Positions 16,948-25,141 of a stretch of DNA of 36,328 nucleotides are shown in pieces. The notes beneath the pieces are model-generated. The model searched no databases and had not been told where the DNA came from. It worked only from the letters and a program-made list of their open reading frames with translations. The stretch's first letter is position 1, and every line of letters starts with the position of its first letter. The DNA is from Burkholderiales bacterium (GTDB lineage Bacteria; Pseudomonadota; Gammaproteobacteria; Burkholderiales; Burkholderiaceae_E). Both the position numbers and the translations under genes were made by a program. Location: assembly GCA_026399875.1 (NCBI GenBank), contig JAPLQF010000046.1, positions 1 to 36,328 of the forward strand. The letters are read 5' to 3'.

Positions 16948-17355
16948 ATTCAACCTACGCTCGCGACCGTCCAACTCGATGACAATGAGGTCGTGATCAA
17001 TCTTCACGCGGTACTCAATCACGCGCAAACACCTGAGCAGGTGATCAGATTCATTCTCCGGCACGAAATGCTTCATATGATCATTCCCCCGAGGGAGGTT
17101 GACGGCGTTGTGGTTTCGCACCCTCCCGAATTCTGGGCTGTAGAACGGGGTTTCCCAGATCGCGTTCCTGTTTGGAATTGGTTGACTGTGTCACTCGGCT
17201 CATGCATGCGGTCGAATAAAAAGCAGCAACGAACTTTTATTACACGTGGATGGAAAACGCGCATGCATGGAAGGCGTTTATCTCTTAATCAAGTCATGGA
17301 CATCGTGAGTCCCGCCGGCTCGACAAGAAATGTCGAGGAGGAATCGTTATTCTGA
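16948..17355 (+). pseudogene. Truncated HExxH metallopeptidase-like gene (WLM/YgjP type)
   Basis: An open frame of 135 codons starts immediately after the last repeat of array 2 and has no proper start codon; upstream the frame runs back into the array. It contains RFILRHEMLHMIIPPREVDG, an HExxH zinc motif, followed by SHPPEFWAVER. The second His and FW are arranged as in SprT/WLM/YgjP-like peptidases (HELxH...HxxxFW). The N-terminal part of the domain is missing, so I call it a remnant. An in-frame GTG near 16993 could allow a shorter product. The C-terminal 50 residues are not recognisable. Confidence 0.55.
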
Positions 17356-17420
17356 TTTGGTCTACCTGACCTGCCTGGCATTTTCAGTACTGTAGCAAGC
17401 TGAGGGCCAATGCGATACAC

Positions 17421-17436
17421 TGAATACAAGTATTCA
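17421..17436. promoter_or_regulatory. Candidate operator of the toxin-antitoxin pair
   Basis: TGAATACAAGTATTCA is a perfect palindrome with 7-bp arms and a 2-bp centre, ending 15 bases before the antitoxin start. RelB/RHH-type antitoxins normally repress their own operon by binding such sites. A -10-like TACACT overlaps its left edge at 17416-17421. Confidence 0.5.
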
Positions 17437-17451
17437 TTCGAGGCAATTTTC

Positions 17452-17679
17452 GTGGCCACTTCCATTCGGCTAGACCCTGCGACGGAGCAGCGACTTGACC
17501 AGTTGGCGTCCAGAACCGGGCGCACCAAGGCGTACTACCTGCGCGAGTTGGTGACAAACGGCCTGGATGATCTGGAAGACTATTACCTAGCCGCTGAAAT
17601 CGTGGAGCGGGTGCGTAAGGGCCAGGAGAAGGTCCACACCACCGAGCAGGTGAGGAAAGACCTTGGTCTGGACGGTTAG
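17452..17679 (+). CDS. relB: RelB/RHH-type antitoxin
   Basis: The small protein neutralises the toxin encoded next to it. I start at the GTG at 17452 because GAGG lies eight bases upstream. The product (75 aa) begins VATSIRLDPATEQRLDQLA with Met in place of Val, a ribbon-helix-helix DNA-binding segment. The TKAYYLRELVTNGLDDLEDY helix follows, and the acidic C-terminus binds the toxin. An upstream ATG at 17410 would add 14 residues but covers the palindrome. The stop overlaps the toxin gene. Confidence 0.85.
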   Translation: MATSIRLDPATEQRLDQLASRTGRTKAYYLRELVTNGLDDLEDYYLAAEIVERVRKGQEKVHTTEQVRKDLGLDG

Positions 17680-17932
17680 TTACACCGAGACGGCCCGAAA
17701 GCAGCTCAAGCAACTCGACCGACAGGCCGCACGCCGTCTGGTCGACTTCATGGACGAGCGGGTCGTTGGCGGGGTGGATCCACGCGGTTTGGGTCAAGCG
17801 CTAAAGGGCCCGCTTTTGGGTACCTACTGGCGCTACCGGGTCGGGGACTATCGAATCATTTGCGATATTCAAGACGGCGAGCTGGTCGTGCTGGTTCTCG
17901 AGTTTGGAAATCGTAAAGATGTCTACCGGTGA
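17663..17932 (+). CDS. relE: RelE/ParE-superfamily toxin
   Basis: An 89-residue basic protein of the RelE fold: MVWTVSYTETARKQLKQLDR, then GTYWRYRVGDYRIICDIQDG and VLVLEFGNRKDVYR. The G-x-x-R-Y-R-x-G-x-Y-R-I signature is typical of RelE mRNA interferases that cut mRNA on the ribosome. The final R-x-x-V-Y matches too. The start is a TTG at 17663, which overlaps the antitoxin gene by 17 bases. On a plasmid such pairs usually stabilise inheritance. Confidence 0.88.
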   Translation: MVWTVSYTETARKQLKQLDRQAARRLVDFMDERVVGGVDPRGLGQALKGPLLGTYWRYRVGDYRIICDIQDGELVVLVLEFGNRKDVYR

Positions 17933-18175
17933 GCACGCCCCGGGACGCCTTTGTCCAGGTCATCACTTTCGCCCATGCTTGCACTGAACAACGGCCGCTC
18001 AAGCCCGCCGGTGTCACCAAAAACACCTGAATACCTGAGGCTGCGCATGGTTCAGATTCTCAGGGACGAATCCGGCTATTTAGGGCTAGATTAGGTTGCC
18101 GATATTCAGAACCTTCTGAAGTCGGGCAATCCATGAAAGCGCAGTTCGACTTACGCTTTCGAATAATCGGTGACT
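17933..18175. other. Intergenic stretch between the toxin gene and yegP-like gene
   Basis: About 240 bases with no open frame I can support. Apart from the hairpin at 18176-18205 I see no clear signal. Confidence 0.35.
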
Positions 18176-18205
18176 GGGTGTCTTGCAGCGACGAGCAAGA
18201 CACCC
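18176..18205. terminator. Hairpin between convergent genes
   Basis: GGGTGTCTTGC (18176-18186) pairs perfectly with GCAAGACACCC (18195-18205) across an 8-base loop. It lies between the toxin gene (plus) and the yegP-like gene (minus), 15 bases beyond the latter's stop. Only three T's follow on the plus strand, so it may be a weak bidirectional terminator. Confidence 0.55.
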
Positions 18206-18219
18206 TTTCGATATCTGAC

Positions 18220-18552
18220 TCAGGCAGGTGTTTTGGCGTTTTCAGTCGGGCCGTTGGACATCACGCTTGCGATACCGTTGTCGCGTGACTCCTCTGACTT
18301 GTACATCTGGCTGGTGCCGATCACCTGATTGTTGCCAGCTCTCAAATTGAAGTAGGTCCGGCCGTCTTTGGCGACCTTTCGTGCAAACCGACCTTCAAGC
18401 GGGCTGTTCTTGCGCACTGACGCGATACCTCTCAGGGCAGACGCTTTGCGCTGGTATTGCTCGCTGCGTAAGATGATTTCGCCATTGGAGGCCTTGAGCA
18501 CAAAGGAAAACTGGCCCTTGTCGTTCGAATGCAATTCGTACCAGCCTTTCAT
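18220..18552 (-). CDS. YegP-like small protein (UPF0339/DUF1508)
   Basis: The 110-residue product starts MKGWYELHSNDKGQFSFVLK at the ATG at 18552, preceded by GGGAG. It holds two tandem DUF1508 repeats of about 50 residues. Each follows the pattern F-x-x-K-A-(S/G)-N-G-(E/Q)-(I/V)-I-x-(R/T)-S-(E/Q)-x-Y-x...GIASV. The second is YFNLRAGNNQVIGTSQMYKS. The family is common and small; its function is not established. A longer frame upstream to 18627 is unlikely. Confidence 0.85.
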   Translation of the reverse strand: MKGWYELHSNDKGQFSFVLKASNGEIILRSEQYQRKASALRGIASVRKNSPLEGRFARKVAKDGRTYFNLRAGNNQVIGTSQMYKSEESRDNGIASVMSNGPTENAKTPA

Positions 18553-18687
18553 ATTGACTCCCATGAGATTGAAAGGAATGCAGGAAGAAAAGTTTTCTTT
18601 CCGTTTCGCAGTAACGCCAAGCTGCATTCTGACGATAGCCCAACTTCGCCTGATGCTGAAGGGGTGTTGATGTTTTCATGGTTACTT

Positions 18688-18705
18688 AATCGAATCGGTT
18701 CGATT
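18688..18705. repeat. Inverted repeat upstream of the yegP-like gene
   Basis: AATCGAA and TTCGATT flank TCGG, a perfect 7-4-7 palindrome in the spacer between the yegP-like gene and the nuclease fragment. It could be an operator or a hairpin. No assignment is possible from sequence alone. Confidence 0.3.
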
Positions 18706-18748
18706 CGCTGCGAAGGCTAGGGCGGATTGCCGTCGAAGGACAACCCGG

Positions 18749-18823
18749 ATGCCTCGAGTTTTTCGCCTTTCCAGTCGATCGATAAAGAGCTCAGCTTTTC
18801 TCTTTGCTGTTGCGACAGCGGTT
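18749..18823 (+). pseudogene. 5' fragment of a secreted nuclease gene (signal-peptide part only)
   Basis: An ATG at 18749 with GAAGGA eight bases upstream opens a frame reading MPRVFRLSSRSIKSSAFLFA then VATAV. It closely parallels the signal peptide of the intact nuclease at 34519 (LSRRSIKTSIFLFAFATAV). At DNA level 18765-18823 matches 34523-34581 at 48 of 59 bases. Similarity stops at 18823, and 36 bases later the island begins with the end of the crotonase gene. This is therefore a decapitated nuclease start at the left edge of the island. Confidence 0.7.
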
Positions 18824-18858
18824 GAAGATCCTAAGATCCCCAACCGCTGCGTCCCGCC

Positions 18859-19632
18859 TCAGCGCCCCTTCCACACCGGCTTGCGCTTCTCGACGAAGGC
18901 CTTCAAGCCTTCCTGGCGATCTTCGGACTGGATCGCGACATTGGCGATCGGCATCTGCTTGGCCCAGCCCTCGGCATCGCTCCAATCGGTGCCCTGGAAG
19001 ATGATCTCCTTGGTGGCGGCCAATGCCGTGGGCCCGTTGACCAGCATCCGCTCGGCAAAGGCCAGCGCGGCGTCCAGCGCCGTGCCCGGATCGACTACCC
19101 GGTTGACCAGCCCCCAGCGCTCGAAGAACTCCGGGCCCTTGAGCTCGCCCGATAGCGCCACCTCCATCGCGATGTGATACGGGATGCGCTTGGGCAGGCG
19201 GAACAGACCGCCGCCGATGGCCACCACGTTGTGGCGCACCTCGGGCAGGCCCATGCGCGCGTTGCGCGCCGCAATCACGATGTCGCAGGACAGGCACAGC
19301 TCCAGTCCGCCGCCGACTGCGACGCCTTCCACCGCGGCAATCAGAGGCTTGCGTGGCGGGCGCGCGAACACGCCGAAGCCGCCGCGAGGCGGACGCTCGC
19401 GAAGTTCGCCGCGCGCCACCGCCTTCAGATCGGCGCCGGCCGAAAAGTCACCGCCGGCCCCGGTGATGATGCCGACGAACAGTCCATCCTCGTTGTCGAG
19501 CAGGTCCATTGCCGCGTTCATCTCCATGCCAGTCGGCCCGTCGCAAGCGTTTTTCACCTCGGGCCGGTTGAGCGTGACGATCAGGATCGGGCCGCGTCGT
19601 TCGACGAGTACCCGGGGTTTGGTTTCAGACAT
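18859..19632 (-). CDS. Enoyl-CoA hydratase/isomerase (crotonase) family protein
   Basis: A crotonase of 257 residues, the usual size. The oxyanion-hole segments are TGAGGDFSAGADLK and VEGVAVGGGLELCLSCD. GLPEVRHNVVAIGG carries a Glu at the position of the first catalytic Glu of hydratases. AAGGAG lies eight bases before the ATG. It is the last gene of the leftward operon (CaiB2, CaiB1, acyl-CoA synthetase, SDR, this gene). It probably hydrates an unsaturated acyl-CoA in the island's pathway, but isomerase or hydrolase activity is equally possible in this family. Its stop codon marks the left edge of the island. Confidence 0.88.
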   Translation of the reverse strand: MSETKPRVLVERRGPILIVTLNRPEVKNACDGPTGMEMNAAMDLLDNEDGLFVGIITGAGGDFSAGADLKAVARGELRERPPRGGFGVFARPPRKPLIAAVEGVAVGGGLELCLSCDIVIAARNARMGLPEVRHNVVAIGGGLFRLPKRIPYHIAMEVALSGELKGPEFFERWGLVNRVVDPGTALDAALAFAERMLVNGPTALAATKEIIFQGTDWSDAEGWAKQMPIANVAIQSEDRQEGLKAFVEKRKPVWKGR

Positions 19633-19651
19633 CGATGTCTCCTTGAAGGGC

Positions 19652-20443
19652 TCAGAGCGCGAACGAGAAGCCGCCGTTGACCGGGTAGGTCTGCCCGGTA
19701 ATCCAGCCGCTAGCGTCCGACGCCAGGAACAGCACCATATTCGCGACGTCGGTCGGTTCGCCGATCCGCCGGATCACATACTTCTCGAGAATCTTCTTGG
19801 TGCGCTCGGGGTCAGCGGCCAGGCGGGCGGCGATCGCCGGCGTGGCGGTCGCGGCGATAGCCACGCAGTTGGCGCTGATCTGGTGGCGGCCCAGCGAGCG
19901 CGCGACGCCGCGCATGAAGCCGGCGGCGCCGGCCTTGGCGCCGGAGTACACCTCAAGGCCCGCCTCGCCCATGCGGCCGGCGTCCGAGATGATGGTGATG
20001 AGCTTGCCGGCGCGCCGTTCGATCATGCCAGGCACAACCGCGCTGGTGCAATTAAGCACGCCATAGAAATTCACGCCGATGAAACTGTTCCAAGCCTCGG
20101 GTCCGGTTTCCCAGAAGGGCTTGCGCGCGTCGGGTGTGGGTGTCGCGCCAGAGTTGCCGGCATTGTTCACTAATACGTCGACGCGGCCGTAGACCTCGTT
20201 GGCACGCGCCACCATCGCCTGCACGCTCTCGTAGTTCGTCACGTCGGCCTGCACTGCGATCGCACGACCGCCTGCGGCGATCACCTCGGCGACCACCGAC
20301 TGCGCGCGCTCCAGGAAATAGTCGTTGACGACGATCCCCTCGGCGCCATGAGCCGCCATGTGAAGCGCAACCTGCCGGCCCACCCCCTGCCCGGCACCCG
20401 TCACCAGACACACGCGGTTCTCAAGACTCAAAATGTCGCTCAT
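19652..20443 (-). CDS. Short-chain dehydrogenase/reductase (SDR)
   Basis: A classical SDR of 263 residues. The nucleotide-binding motif is TGAGQGVGRQ near residue 15, with NNAGNSG in the middle. A Ser in the IISDAGR segment and YSGAK complete the catalytic Ser-Tyr-Lys set. It ends with the usual ASGWITGQTYPVNGG. A good AAGGAG ribosome site precedes the ATG. The first four bases overlap the stop of the acyl-CoA synthetase gene. In context it may oxidise a 3-hydroxyacyl-CoA formed by the adjacent crotonase; that is inference. Confidence 0.9.
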   Translation of the reverse strand: MSDILSLENRVCLVTGAGQGVGRQVALHMAAHGAEGIVVNDYFLERAQSVVAEVIAAGGRAIAVQADVTNYESVQAMVARANEVYGRVDVLVNNAGNSGATPTPDARKPFWETGPEAWNSFIGVNFYGVLNCTSAVVPGMIERRAGKLITIISDAGRMGEAGLEVYSGAKAGAAGFMRGVARSLGRHQISANCVAIAATATPAIAARLAADPERTKKILEKYVIRRIGEPTDVANMVLFLASDASGWITGQTYPVNGGFSFAL

Positions 20444-22008
20444 ACCTTTCTCTCCTTGTCTTTCCAGAATGGGGCGCGCAGGTCGCGCTTGAGCAGCTTG
20501 CCCATGCCGTTTCGGGGCAATTCGTCGACCAGGCGGATCGCGCGCGGCCGCTTGTAAGACGCGAGCGTGATGGCGCAGTGGGCCAGCAAGGCTGCTTCAT
20601 CGACCGCGTGGCCGGGCTTGGCTTCGCAAAAGGCCAGCACGCTCTCGCCGAACTCGTCGTCGGGGATTCCGATCACCGCGGCGTCGACGATTGCCGGATG
20701 CGTCTGAAGCGCAGCTTCGACTTCGGCCGGATAGATGTTCACGCCGCCCGAGATGATCATGTCCTTGGCACGGTCGCTGATAAACAGGAAACCGTCCTCG
20801 TCCATCCGGCCCATATCGCCGGTGCGAAAGAAGCCGCGCTCGTCGAGTGTGTCGGTGTTCAGCGCCGGCGCGTTCAGGTAACCGCGGATCACCACCGGCG
20901 TGAAGGCCCAGATCTCGCCGGTTTCGCCCACCGGCAGCACCGCGTTGTGCTCGTCGCGGATCTCGATCTGTACATGGCGATACGGCAGGCCGCTGGAGCC
21001 AGGCTTGAGTTTCTGCATTTCCGGTGTCATGCGCGAGATCATCCCGGTCTCGGTGGAACCGTAGCCCTCCTGCAGGCAATCGCCCAGGTTGTCGATGATC
21101 CAGGTCTTCAGTGCATAGGTGACCGGCGCGGCGCCGACGGTTAGCCGCGTCAGCGACGACAAGTCATAGCGGCGCACCTCCTCGATCGGCAGCGCGGCGA
21201 TGCGCTTGAACATCGTTGGCACGCCAGTCCACTGCGAAACCCGGTATTTCTCGATCAGCACCAGCGCTCCTTGCGCATCGAAGCGGCGCATCAGCACCAA
21301 GAGACAGCCCGAGCCCTGCGCCGCCCAGACCTGCGCCGGACCTGAGGCGTGATGCATCGGCATCGTCACCAGGATTGCATCGTCCCTTGAGCCCTGGCGC
21401 CGGGCGCGGACGTCCTGCATGTACTCGATCGTGATCGGATCGCCAAGCTGCGCCGGCTGGTGCGACATCACGCCTTTGGGCAGGCCCGTTGTGCCCGAGG
21501 TGTAGATGACCAAGGGTGGATTGCCAGCCGAAAAGAAGGGCCCGCCGTCTTGCACCAGCAGCGATGCGTAGTCGATGAATCCCTGCCCCGGCTTGTCGAT
21601 TGAGACAGCGACCTTCAGCGCCAGCCCGTCGAAGGCCGGCAGCAGATCTTCGGGCAGTTCGTCGTCGCAGATGATCGCAGTGGCCCGGCTGTTGCCCAGC
21701 ACGTAGCGCGTCTCGGTTGGCGTGAGCCGCCAGTTCAGGCCCAGCAGCGAGCAGCCCAGCTTGGCCAGTGCAGAGGCGATCACCACCCATTCCAGCCGCA
21801 CATGAGTACGGACAACGACGATATCGTCACGCCCCAGGCCGCGCTCGCGCAGGCCGGCGGCCAGGCGATCGGCGGCCCTATTCCACTGACCCCAGGTCAG
21901 CGAACGATCGCCCTCGACGACCGCCACCCGGTCAGGCTGAACGGCGGCCCACTGCTCGAGCGTGCCGGGTAAGGGCGCGGACGCAGGGGAGGGATGGTCG
22001 GTACTCAT
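20440..22008 (-). CDS. AMP-forming acyl-CoA synthetase/ligase
   Basis: The 522-residue enzyme belongs to the ANL superfamily and activates a carboxylic acid to its CoA thioester through an acyl-AMP. Motifs in order: YTSGTTGLPKG near residue 170, GYGSTETGMISRM, GFFRTGDMGRMDEDGFLFI, DRAKDMIISGGVNIYPAEVE and LPRNGMGKLLKRDLR. The Lys of the last motif is the usual catalytic lysine. The substrate cannot be read from sequence. It overlaps the SDR gene by four bases and lies 44 bases after CaiB1. Confidence 0.92.
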   Translation of the reverse strand: MSTDHPSPASAPLPGTLEQWAAVQPDRVAVVEGDRSLTWGQWNRAADRLAAGLRERGLGRDDIVVVRTHVRLEWVVIASALAKLGCSLLGLNWRLTPTETRYVLGNSRATAIICDDELPEDLLPAFDGLALKVAVSIDKPGQGFIDYASLLVQDGGPFFSAGNPPLVIYTSGTTGLPKGVMSHQPAQLGDPITIEYMQDVRARRQGSRDDAILVTMPMHHASGPAQVWAAQGSGCLLVLMRRFDAQGALVLIEKYRVSQWTGVPTMFKRIAALPIEEVRRYDLSSLTRLTVGAAPVTYALKTWIIDNLGDCLQEGYGSTETGMISRMTPEMQKLKPGSSGLPYRHVQIEIRDEHNAVLPVGETGEIWAFTPVVIRGYLNAPALNTDTLDERGFFRTGDMGRMDEDGFLFISDRAKDMIISGGVNIYPAEVEAALQTHPAIVDAAVIGIPDDEFGESVLAFCEAKPGHAVDEAALLAHCAITLASYKRPRAIRLVDELPRNGMGKLLKRDLRAPFWKDKERKV

Positions 22009-22052
22009 GCAGGTCGGCTCCTGGGTGGGTTCAGTGGGGCGGATGAGGGTGC

Positions 22053-23309
22053 TCAGGCCAGCACGCCGTCCTGGCGAAACTGCGCCACCTGCGCGTCGCT
22101 GTAGCCGCCCACTTCGCGCAGGATGGCGTCGGTGGCGTCGCCCAGTCGCGGTGCGGGCCGGGCCGCGATCACGCCGGCCGGTTCGAGACTGAACATCGGA
22201 TTGCGGATTTTCATCGGTCCGATCTGCGGGTCTTCGATGGCGCCGAAATAGCCGTCGTGAAGCAGGTCTTCATCGCCGGCGAGGTCGTTGGCCTGACAGA
22301 CCCGCTGCGCCGGCACACCGACGGCCTGCAGGCGGCGCTCCAAATCGAGCGCGTCGTGCGTTGCTGTCCACTCGCCGAGCGCCGCGTGCAGCCGCTCGCG
22401 CTGGCGCAGCCGGCCCACCAGCGTATCGAAGGCCGGCTCGGTCAGCACCGCCGGCGCGAGTGCCCGCAAGGCGCGCCAGTGCGCGTTTGCCGACGCATCG
22501 ATCGCCACCCAGCGATCGTCGCCGGCGCACGGGAACACGCCGCTGGGCGAGCGCAGCGGATCGGCATCGCTACCGACACGCTGCGGCGAGCGACCATTGG
22601 CCGCTTGCTCGAAATACGCAGGCAGCAGGAACTGCAGGCCGGCTTCGGCCTGCGCCACGTCGATATAACAACCTTGCCCGGTTCGGCGCCGGCGATGCAG
22701 CGCGGCCAGCACCGAAGCGACGATGAAGCGCGGCGTGACCGAGTCGGTCCATGGGCCGTGCGGGCCGGTCGGCGGGCGATCGGGCCAGCCGATCAGCGCG
22801 CTCGCGCCGGCATAGGCCGCGCCCAGGGTTCCAACGCCGCTGACACTTCGCTCCGGGCCGGTCTGCCCGAACAGGCAGGTCGACACCATGATCAGCGCGG
22901 GATTTTCGGCGCGCAGCCGCTCCCAGCCCAGGCCCATGCGATCGATCACGCCACCGGTAAAGCTCTCGATCAGCACGTCGGCCTTGCGCACCAGCGCTAG
23001 CACGATCTCGCGGCCCGTCTCGGTGTTCAGGTCCAGTGTCAGTCCGCGCTTGCCGGCATTGATGAAGTGATACGACAGCGAACGCTCGGGGTTTGGCTTG
23101 CCGTCGCGAAACGGCCCCAGGGTGCGCAGCGGATCGAGGCGCCGAGAACTCTCGATCTTGATCACATCGGCGCCCATGTCTGCTAAGTAGCGGCCACTCA
23201 TCGGGCCGACCATCACCCAGCCGAGGTCGAGGACCCGCAGGCCGGTCAGCGGTGCGCTGGCGGGCGCATCGGCGGGTGCGCTCTGTTCGGTGGTCGTGCG
23301 GGTTTTCAT
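22053..23309 (-). CDS. CaiB/BaiF-type (class III) CoA-transferase, catalytic-type copy
   Basis: Class III CoA-transferases move CoA between acids through an enzyme-bound aspartyl anhydride. I start at the ATG at 23309 (MKTRTTTEQS, 418 aa). A longer open frame upstream is shadow sequence within the preceding gene. Family motifs are GLRVLDLGWVMVGPMSGRYL, LADMGADVIKIE, GKRGLTLDLNTETGR, ADVLIESFTGG and TGQGCYIDVAQAEA. Asp217 in the last motif aligns with the catalytic Asp169 of formyl-CoA transferase. It begins ten bases after its paralogue, so the two may form a hetero-oligomer. Confidence 0.9.
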   Translation of the reverse strand: MKTRTTTEQSAPADAPASAPLTGLRVLDLGWVMVGPMSGRYLADMGADVIKIESSRRLDPLRTLGPFRDGKPNPERSLSYHFINAGKRGLTLDLNTETGREIVLALVRKADVLIESFTGGVIDRMGLGWERLRAENPALIMVSTCLFGQTGPERSVSGVGTLGAAYAGASALIGWPDRPPTGPHGPWTDSVTPRFIVASVLAALHRRRRTGQGCYIDVAQAEAGLQFLLPAYFEQAANGRSPQRVGSDADPLRSPSGVFPCAGDDRWVAIDASANAHWRALRALAPAVLTEPAFDTLVGRLRQRERLHAALGEWTATHDALDLERRLQAVGVPAQRVCQANDLAGDEDLLHDGYFGAIEDPQIGPMKIRNPMFSLEPAGVIAARPAPRLGDATDAILREVGGYSDAQVAQFRQDGVLA

Positions 23310-23319
23310 GATCGCTGGC

Positions 23320-24522
23320 TCACACGATGCCGTGGGCGAACAGGGCCTGGATTTCGGTGCCGCTGTAGCCTGCTTCAGCCAGCACCTCCTGCGTATGCCC
23401 CGACAGTGGAGGCGCGGGCCGGCGCAGTTCAATCGAGTAATCGGAGAAGCGCGCGAACCGGACCGGCGCCCGGACCTGGCGTCCCTCGGGTAGTGGCTGG
23501 GTCGCCCACAGCCCGCGCGCCGCGTACTGCTCGAAGCTCGCCACCTCGGCCATGTCGAGCAGCGGTGCCGCGAAGAACTGGTGCTCGCGCGCTGCGCGGC
23601 CGATGAGGTCTTTGGTCGACTCACCCGCCAGCGCGGTCAGGCCGTCGATCAGTGCGCACAGCAGCCTTGCGGCCTGTGCGTCGTCGCCGGCGCTGGCCGG
23701 GAAGGCCGACCAGTCGAGATCGGCGATGTCGGGGGGCGCATGGCCGCTGGCCACCACCCACGCGGCCATGCGCCGGGTCATGGCGCCGAAGGCGCCAAAG
23801 GTGATCGACAACAGGACAAAGCCGTCGCGACAGGCATAGAACGACGGGATCTCGACCCCCGCGATCGGTTTGCGCGCCAAGCCGCGCGTGGGCGCGGTGT
23901 CGTTGGCGATGCTGAAGTAAGGCAGCGACAGCGCGCTCATCATGGCCGCAGCTCTCATCGACACGCCAGCGCGCTGGCCAACACCATCGCGGTCGCGCGC
24001 GCACAGCGCCGCCAGTGCCGCGATCGCCGCTTCGGCACCGGCCTCCATCATCGCCTGCGGCACCGGAATGAACAGCGGCGCCCGGTCGCGGTTGCCGGTG
24101 TAGGCAGCCACCCCGCTGGCGGCGATGACCGTGCGATCGGTGAAGGCATAGCGCGATTTCGGGCCATCTGCCGAGAACGGCCGCACGCAGCAGTGCGCCA
24201 GACCGGCATCGGCCAGGGCCTCGAACCGCGACGGCGCGGTTTCTATCAGGATGTCGGCCGCCTCCGCCAGCCGGCGCAGCGTGTCGCGTCCGTCAGGGCT
24301 GTCCAGGTCGAGCGTGATGGCGCGTTTGTTGCGGTTCATTGCGTGCCAGACGAGGCTGCGTTCGAGCCCGATACAGTCGTCCAGGAAAGGCGGCATTCGG
24401 CGCCCGGGTGCGCCCCCCGGCGGCTCGACTGCGATCACGTCCGCTCCCAGGTCGGCCAGGATCTGGCCAGTCAGCATGGTCTGCGGCTGCGACAACTCGA
24501 GGACGCGAACAGCGTTCAGCAA
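23320..24522 (-). CDS. CaiB/BaiF-type CoA-transferase homologue lacking the catalytic Asp
   Basis: The 400-residue product is a CaiB-fold protein: AVRVLELSQPQTMLTGQILA, LGADVIAVEPPGGAPGR, KRAITLDLDSPDGRD and ADILIETAPSRF. In the segment GQRAGVSMRAAAM, which aligns with GQGCYIDVAQAEA of the neighbour, Ser188 (codon 23959-23961) stands where the catalytic Asp should be. It may be a non-catalytic partner of the neighbour, or use CoA esters differently. It is the first gene of the leftward operon and starts at a TTG with GGAGAG upstream. Confidence 0.85.
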   Translation of the reverse strand: MLNAVRVLELSQPQTMLTGQILADLGADVIAVEPPGGAPGRRMPPFLDDCIGLERSLVWHAMNRNKRAITLDLDSPDGRDTLRRLAEAADILIETAPSRFEALADAGLAHCCVRPFSADGPKSRYAFTDRTVIAASGVAAYTGNRDRAPLFIPVPQAMMEAGAEAAIAALAALCARDRDGVGQRAGVSMRAAAMMSALSLPYFSIANDTAPTRGLARKPIAGVEIPSFYACRDGFVLLSITFGAFGAMTRRMAAWVVASGHAPPDIADLDWSAFPASAGDDAQAARLLCALIDGLTALAGESTKDLIGRAAREHQFFAAPLLDMAEVASFEQYAARGLWATQPLPEGRQVRAPVRFARFSDYSIELRRPAPPLSGHTQEVLAEAGYSGTEIQALFAHGIV

Positions 24523-24683
24523 GGGCGCTCTCCGGAAAAGGCCCTCGAGCCTAGCGATAAACTAGATGCTGAGCAAGGTTCTAGCAAAATAAACGAACGA
24601 CTCATTTTTCAACAGCCAGATCTTTGCACACAAACTAATAACTTAGTAAAGTAGTCCCCTCGACTTCGCGCCAGGGACGTCCG
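24523..24683. promoter_or_regulatory. Divergent promoter region of the catabolic island
   Basis: These 161 bases separate the leftward and rightward operons and are strikingly A/T-richer than the genes on either side. All 15 island genes could be driven from here. ACTAA/TTAGT at 24634-24638 and 24643-24647 forms a small inverted repeat that may bind the island's TetR regulator. No confident -35/-10 hexamers were assigned. Confidence 0.5.
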
Positions 24684-25100
24684 ATGACTCAAGCCTCCGC
24701 ACTCAAGCCCAGCTTGTACACCGTGCCCGAAGGTGCCGATGCCGTCCCGGCGCTGCGCGGCGGGCGCTGCGTCTGCGGCCATGTGTTCTTCCCGATGCAG
24801 ACCTACGGATGCGAGAAGTGCGGCCGCACCGGCAAGGCGCTGCAGCCTGTGCTGCTGGCCGGCACGGGGCAATTGGTGGCCTCGGCCCGTGTACTGATGC
24901 ATGCCCGCAAGGACCGGCAGGCGCCGTTCACGGTGGTCTCGGTGCGCTTGGACGAGGGCCCCGTGCTGCGCACGCTGCTCGCTCAGGACAGTGCCGCGCC
25001 ACTACCATCCGGCCTGCGCATGCGGGCCACCCTGGTCGAGGTCGGCCGCGCCGACACCGGCGAACCGATCATCGACCTGCGTTTCGCGGCTGCCGCCTGA
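24684..25100 (+). CDS. DUF35 protein (zinc ribbon plus OB fold), thiolase partner
   Basis: The 138-residue protein has a rubredoxin-like zinc ribbon, CVCGHVFFPMQTYGCEKCG, near residues 32-50. An OB-fold region follows (GTGQLVASARVLMHA, PFTVVSVRLDEGPVL). Stand-alone DUF35 proteins act as partners of thiolase-like enzymes, for example BbsA with BbsB, ChsH2 DUF35 with Ltp2, and the archaeal thiolase complex. Here it lies 41 bases upstream of a thiolase-like gene, so a complex is likely. It is the first gene of the rightward operon, with GGGA before the ATG. Confidence 0.88.
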   Translation: MTQASALKPSLYTVPEGADAVPALRGGRCVCGHVFFPMQTYGCEKCGRTGKALQPVLLAGTGQLVASARVLMHARKDRQAPFTVVSVRLDEGPVLRTLLAQDSAAPLPSGLRMRATLVEVGRADTGEPIIDLRFAAAA

Positions 25101-25141
25101 GCTCACCTGACCCAACCCCTACAGACCCGAAGGAACGCGCC

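Noticed and set aside
22053..23624. A 523-residue version of CaiB1 starting at 23624
   Set aside because: The extra N-terminal 105 residues are Arg/Ser-rich shadow of the preceding CaiB2 gene. The CaiB fold begins after the ATG at 23309.
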